A program made the position numbers and the translations under genes. Positions 16,830 to 19,416 of a stretch of 19,416 nt of DNA are shown here, piece by piece. The notes beneath the pieces were generated by a model that searched no databases, was not told the DNA's origin, and saw only the letters and a list, made by a program, of their open reading frames with translations. Position 1 is the stretch's first letter. Every line of letters starts with the position of its first letter. The stretch comes from DASYUM01 sp036001225 (GTDB lineage: Bacteria > Methylomirabilota > Methylomirabilia > Rokubacteriales > DASRDR01), in the NCBI GenBank assembly GCA_036001225.1, contig DASYUM010000144.1, forward strand, positions 1 to 19,416, written 5' to 3'.

Positions 16830-19416
16830 CCGGCCGCGGCTGCCGCCAGGGCCTTGCGCACGACCTGCCGGACCTCGTCCACCACGAACGGCTTGCTCAC
16901 GCTCGCCGCCCCGGTGTCCTCGAGGAACTGCCCGATCTCCGAGCTCAGCGCGTCGCCGGTGAGGAAGACGAACCGGGGAAGCAAGTGGGGGTATCGGCGG
17001 GCGATCTCGTGATAGAGCGCCGGCCCGTCCATCTCGGGCATCCGGACATCGGCCAGCACCAGGTCGTAGTGGGCCTTCCCGAGTCGCTCGACAGCCGCCG
17101 CCCCGCTGGCGGCGATATCCACCCGGTGGCCGTCCTCGCTCAGCATGTCGGCGAGGACCTCGGCGACCTCCGGCTCGTCGTCCACCACGAGGACGGCCTT
17201 GCCGGGGACCGGGGGGGCTTCCGCCCTCCCGCCCGCCGCGGTCGACCGGGGCGCCGCCACCGGCAGCGCGACGCGGAAGACGGCCCCCGCGCCGGGCGTG
17301 GTCTCGAGCTCGATGCTCCCGCCGTGGGCCTCGACGATCCCGCGACAGAGCGAGAGCCCCAGGCCAGTCCCCTGGCCGGCCGGCTTGGTCGTGAAGAAGG
17401 GCTCGAAGATCCGCGGCGTGATCTCGGGAGGGACGCCGGGACCCGTGTCGGTGACGGCGAGGTGAACGCGTTCAGCGATGGGATCGAATCGGGTGACGAC
17501 GGTCAGGCGGCGCGGGCCGGGGACCGAGCGCATGGCCTGGTGGGCGTTCGACACGAGGTTCAGCACCACTTGCTGGAGCTGGTGGGGGTCGGCCCAGAAG
17601 GCGGGGAGCCCGTCTTCCAGGTCGAGCCGCACCTCGACGTTGTCGAGGCGCAGGGGATAGGCCAGCAGCTCCACCGCCTCCCGAACCACCTCGTTCAGCC
17701 GCGTCGCCTGGCGCTCGGGCGGGTGCTGGCGGGCCAGGGCCAGGAAGTTCTTCACGATGCGGGCGCAGCGCTCGGCCGCCTGGCCGATCTTGGCGGTGCG
17801 GTCCCGCACGGGCCCGCTCTCCACCTTCATGCCGAGCAAGGCCGTCTGACCGAGGATGACCGACAGCGGGTTGTTCAGCTCGTGGGCGACGCCGGCCAGC
17901 AGCTGGCCCATGGCGGCCAGCTTCTCGGTCTGGGCGAGGGTGTCCCGCTGCCGCTCGAGCTGGGCCTCCGCCTGCTTGCGCTCGGTGATGTCCTCGACGC
18001 TCCCCTCGTACCAGATGTGCCCTTCGTCCCGGACCAGACGCATGTTGACGCGCGCCCACACGACCGTCCCATCGCGCCGGCGAAGCCGGGTCTCGAGGCC
18101 GCGGATGACGTCGCCGCCCGGCAGCGCCGGTGGCCGAACGGCGGGATCGACCCAGACCTCGGTCGCGTTCACGGCCAGCAGGGCGTCCCGGTCGGGAAAC
18201 CCCAGCAGCTCGACCAGGGCGGCGTTCGCATCGCGCATCCGCCCGTCCGACGTACTTCGGAAAAGGCCGACCGGGACGTTGTCGAACAGGCTCCGGTAGC
18301 GCGCCTCGGAGGCGGCCAGCTGGGCAAAGGCTCGTCCGAGCGCGATGGCCTGGGCGATCTGGCTGGCCATGGTCTGGGCGAAATTGAGCCAGTCGAGGTC
18401 GGCCAGGTCGCGCCGATTCGCCGCCAGCAGCAACACCCCGAGCCGCTCGCCCCGCGCGACGAGGGGCAGGAGGACGGCGGAACTGACCTTGAGACGGGCG
18501 AGGATGTCCCCTCCGACCGCCGGCGGGACCGCAGCGGAGGGGATGACGACCGGCTGGCCTGCCTCCATCGCCTGTTGGAATAGCTGGGGGGAGCCTAGGA
18601 ACGGATCGCCGCCGCCGGCCCCCACCCGCTGACCACTGTCGGCGTCGAGCCGCAGGCGACCATCGGGTCCGATCAGGTAGAGCGCGCCGAGGGAGACGCC
18701 GCCCGCGTTGAGCGCGCTCGCCAGCAGTTCGCCGGGCAGGAGATCGATGCCGAGCGGCCGGGCCAGCGTCTCCGCCAGGCCGGCCAGCATCGAGAGGACC
18801 GCGCCCTGGAGCGACGCCCGCTGCAGGAGGTCCACGTTCACCCCGAGCTGGCGCTCGAGCTGCCGGACCGCCCGGTGGAGCCGCTCCGCCTCCAGGCGCT
18901 CGGCCGGCGCCTGAGGCCGGGGCGCCCACTTGCGTTCGAGGACGTCGAGCAGCGTGTCGATCGCCTCCCGGAAGTCCGGCGTGCGACACGTCATCGCGCT
19001 CGCCCCCACGCGCTCTCCCAGCCGCCGGTCCGCGTCCTCGATGTAGTTGTTGGTGCACAGCACGACCGGGGTTCGGGCGAGGAGCGGCGTCTCCCGCACG
19101 GCCAGGCAGAGCTGGAAGCCGTCCACCTCCGGCATCAGCACGTCGCTCAAGATCGCGTCCACGGGCGACTCCCGGGCGCGGGCGAGCGCGTCGCGGCCGT
19201 TGGTGGCGGTGGTGACGTGGAACCCGAGGTGGGTCAGGTGGGCGCGCGCCAGCTTGAGCTGAACCGGGTCGTCGTCCACGACCACGACGTGCCGGCCCCG
19301 GCCCGGCTTCTCCCCCGGTGGCTCCCCGGGCGGCAGGTAGGTGCCGATGACCTGGAGGAGCCGCACGGGCTCGACGGGCTTGAGCAGGAAGTCGGTGAAG
19401 CCGGCGCCGTGCGCCC
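16826..19416 (-). CDS. Hybrid histidine kinase: REC(partial)-REC-GAF-PAS-DHp-ATPase-REC, cut by window edge
   Basis: The frame is open to the window end, so the true start lies beyond 19416; 862 residues are visible. In visible numbering: the end of a first receiver (FLLKPVEP at 9-16), receiver 2 (about 42-156; VVDDDP, Asp91 in ILSDVLMPEVDG, but CRTP where Lys-Pro is expected), GAF (about 203-360), PAS/PAC (about 368-482, ending SVEDITERKQAE), DHp with His511 in GVAHELNNPLSVILG, ATPase (Asn619/Asn623, DTGPGVP, FEPFFTTK, GTGLGLSL) and an intact last receiver (VVDDE, Asp789, Lys841). No membrane segment is visible. It overlaps the NtrC-family gene by 4 bases and is its probable partner. The REC-REC-GAF front resembles the 1207-residue kinase, while the DHp-ATPase-REC rear resembles the kinase at 2924-4525. 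Confidence 0.93.
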   Translation of the reverse strand, partial: AHGAGFTDFLLKPVEPVRLLQVIGTYLPPGEPPGEKPGRGRHVVVVDDDPVQLKLARAHLTHLGFHVTTATNGRDALARARESPVDAILSDVLMPEVDGFQLCLAVRETPLLARTPVVLCTNNYIEDADRRLGERVGASAMTCRTPDFREAIDTLLDVLERKWAPRPQAPAERLEAERLHRAVRQLERQLGVNVDLLQRASLQGAVLSMLAGLAETLARPLGIDLLPGELLASALNAGGVSLGALYLIGPDGRLRLDADSGQRVGAGGGDPFLGSPQLFQQAMEAGQPVVIPSAAVPPAVGGDILARLKVSSAVLLPLVARGERLGVLLLAANRRDLADLDWLNFAQTMASQIAQAIALGRAFAQLAASEARYRSLFDNVPVGLFRSTSDGRMRDANAALVELLGFPDRDALLAVNATEVWVDPAVRPPALPGGDVIRGLETRLRRRDGTVVWARVNMRLVRDEGHIWYEGSVEDITERKQAEAQLERQRDTLAQTEKLAAMGQLLAGVAHELNNPLSVILGQTALLGMKVESGPVRDRTAKIGQAAERCARIVKNFLALARQHPPERQATRLNEVVREAVELLAYPLRLDNVEVRLDLEDGLPAFWADPHQLQQVVLNLVSNAHQAMRSVPGPRRLTVVTRFDPIAERVHLAVTDTGPGVPPEITPRIFEPFFTTKPAGQGTGLGLSLCRGIVEAHGGSIELETTPGAGAVFRVALPVAAPRSTAAGGRAEAPPVPGKAVLVVDDEPEVAEVLADMLSEDGHRVDIAASGAAAVERLGKAHYDLVLADVRMPEMDGPALYHEIARRYPHLLPRFVFLTGDALSSEIGQFLEDTGAASVSKPFVVDEVRQVVRKALAAAAAG

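Noticed and set aside
16985..18583. Plus-strand open frame of 532 codons (and similar ones at 15552-17012 and 10793-12082)
   Set aside because: These lie antisense to well-supported kinase and NtrC-family genes and show only composition-driven sequence (Asp/Gly/Arg/His-rich, no recognisable fold).

Overview
The window is GC-rich (roughly 70% by eye) bacterial chromosome in which every supportable gene lies on the minus strand. I see no RNA genes, mobile elements, CRISPR arrays or phage genes. The style (very high GC, long multi-domain hybrid histidine kinases packed head to tail, an acyl-CoA dehydrogenase next door) fits a soil or groundwater bacterium such as Rokubacteria/Methylomirabilota, a deltaproteobacterium or a relative. 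That placement is inference only; there is no marker gene here.

Layout in the direction of transcription, from high to low coordinate: (1) 19416-15483, a large hybrid histidine kinase cut by the window edge, followed with a 4-base overlap by an NtrC-family sigma-54 activator. (2) 15482-15290, the only sizeable gap in the signalling/pilus run. It holds a good match to a sigma-54 promoter (-24/-12) immediately before the next gene and a 14-base inverted repeat about 118 bases upstream of the predicted start site, where an enhancer site would sit. (3) 15289-9337, a single-domain receiver, a free-standing histidine-phosphotransfer (DHp) domain, a 1207-residue hybrid kinase with three receivers and three GAF domains, and a membrane PAS protein with a DHp domain but no ATPase. 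(4) 9323-4568, four type IV pilin-like minor pilins in the order FimT, PilV, PilW, PilX, then the pilus extension ATPase PilB. (5) 4525-1441, another hybrid kinase, a GAF-receiver protein and a single receiver. (6) 1315-125, a separate acyl-CoA dehydrogenase gene.

Regions 3 to 5 look like one long co-transcribed unit: gaps are 0 to about 40 bases and several junctions are ATGA or GTGA overlaps. The visible part carries 12 receiver domains and 5 DHp domains but only 3 ATPase domains and one DNA-binding output, with pilus genes in the middle. The simplest reading is a branched phosphorelay. Soluble GAF/PAS sensors would feed phosphate through orphan DHp and receiver proteins, the NtrC-like protein would switch on the downstream run through sigma-54, and some receivers may act directly on the pilus motor. 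The phosphate routing and the link to pilus function are inference; the domain content, gene order and promoter match can be read from the sequence.
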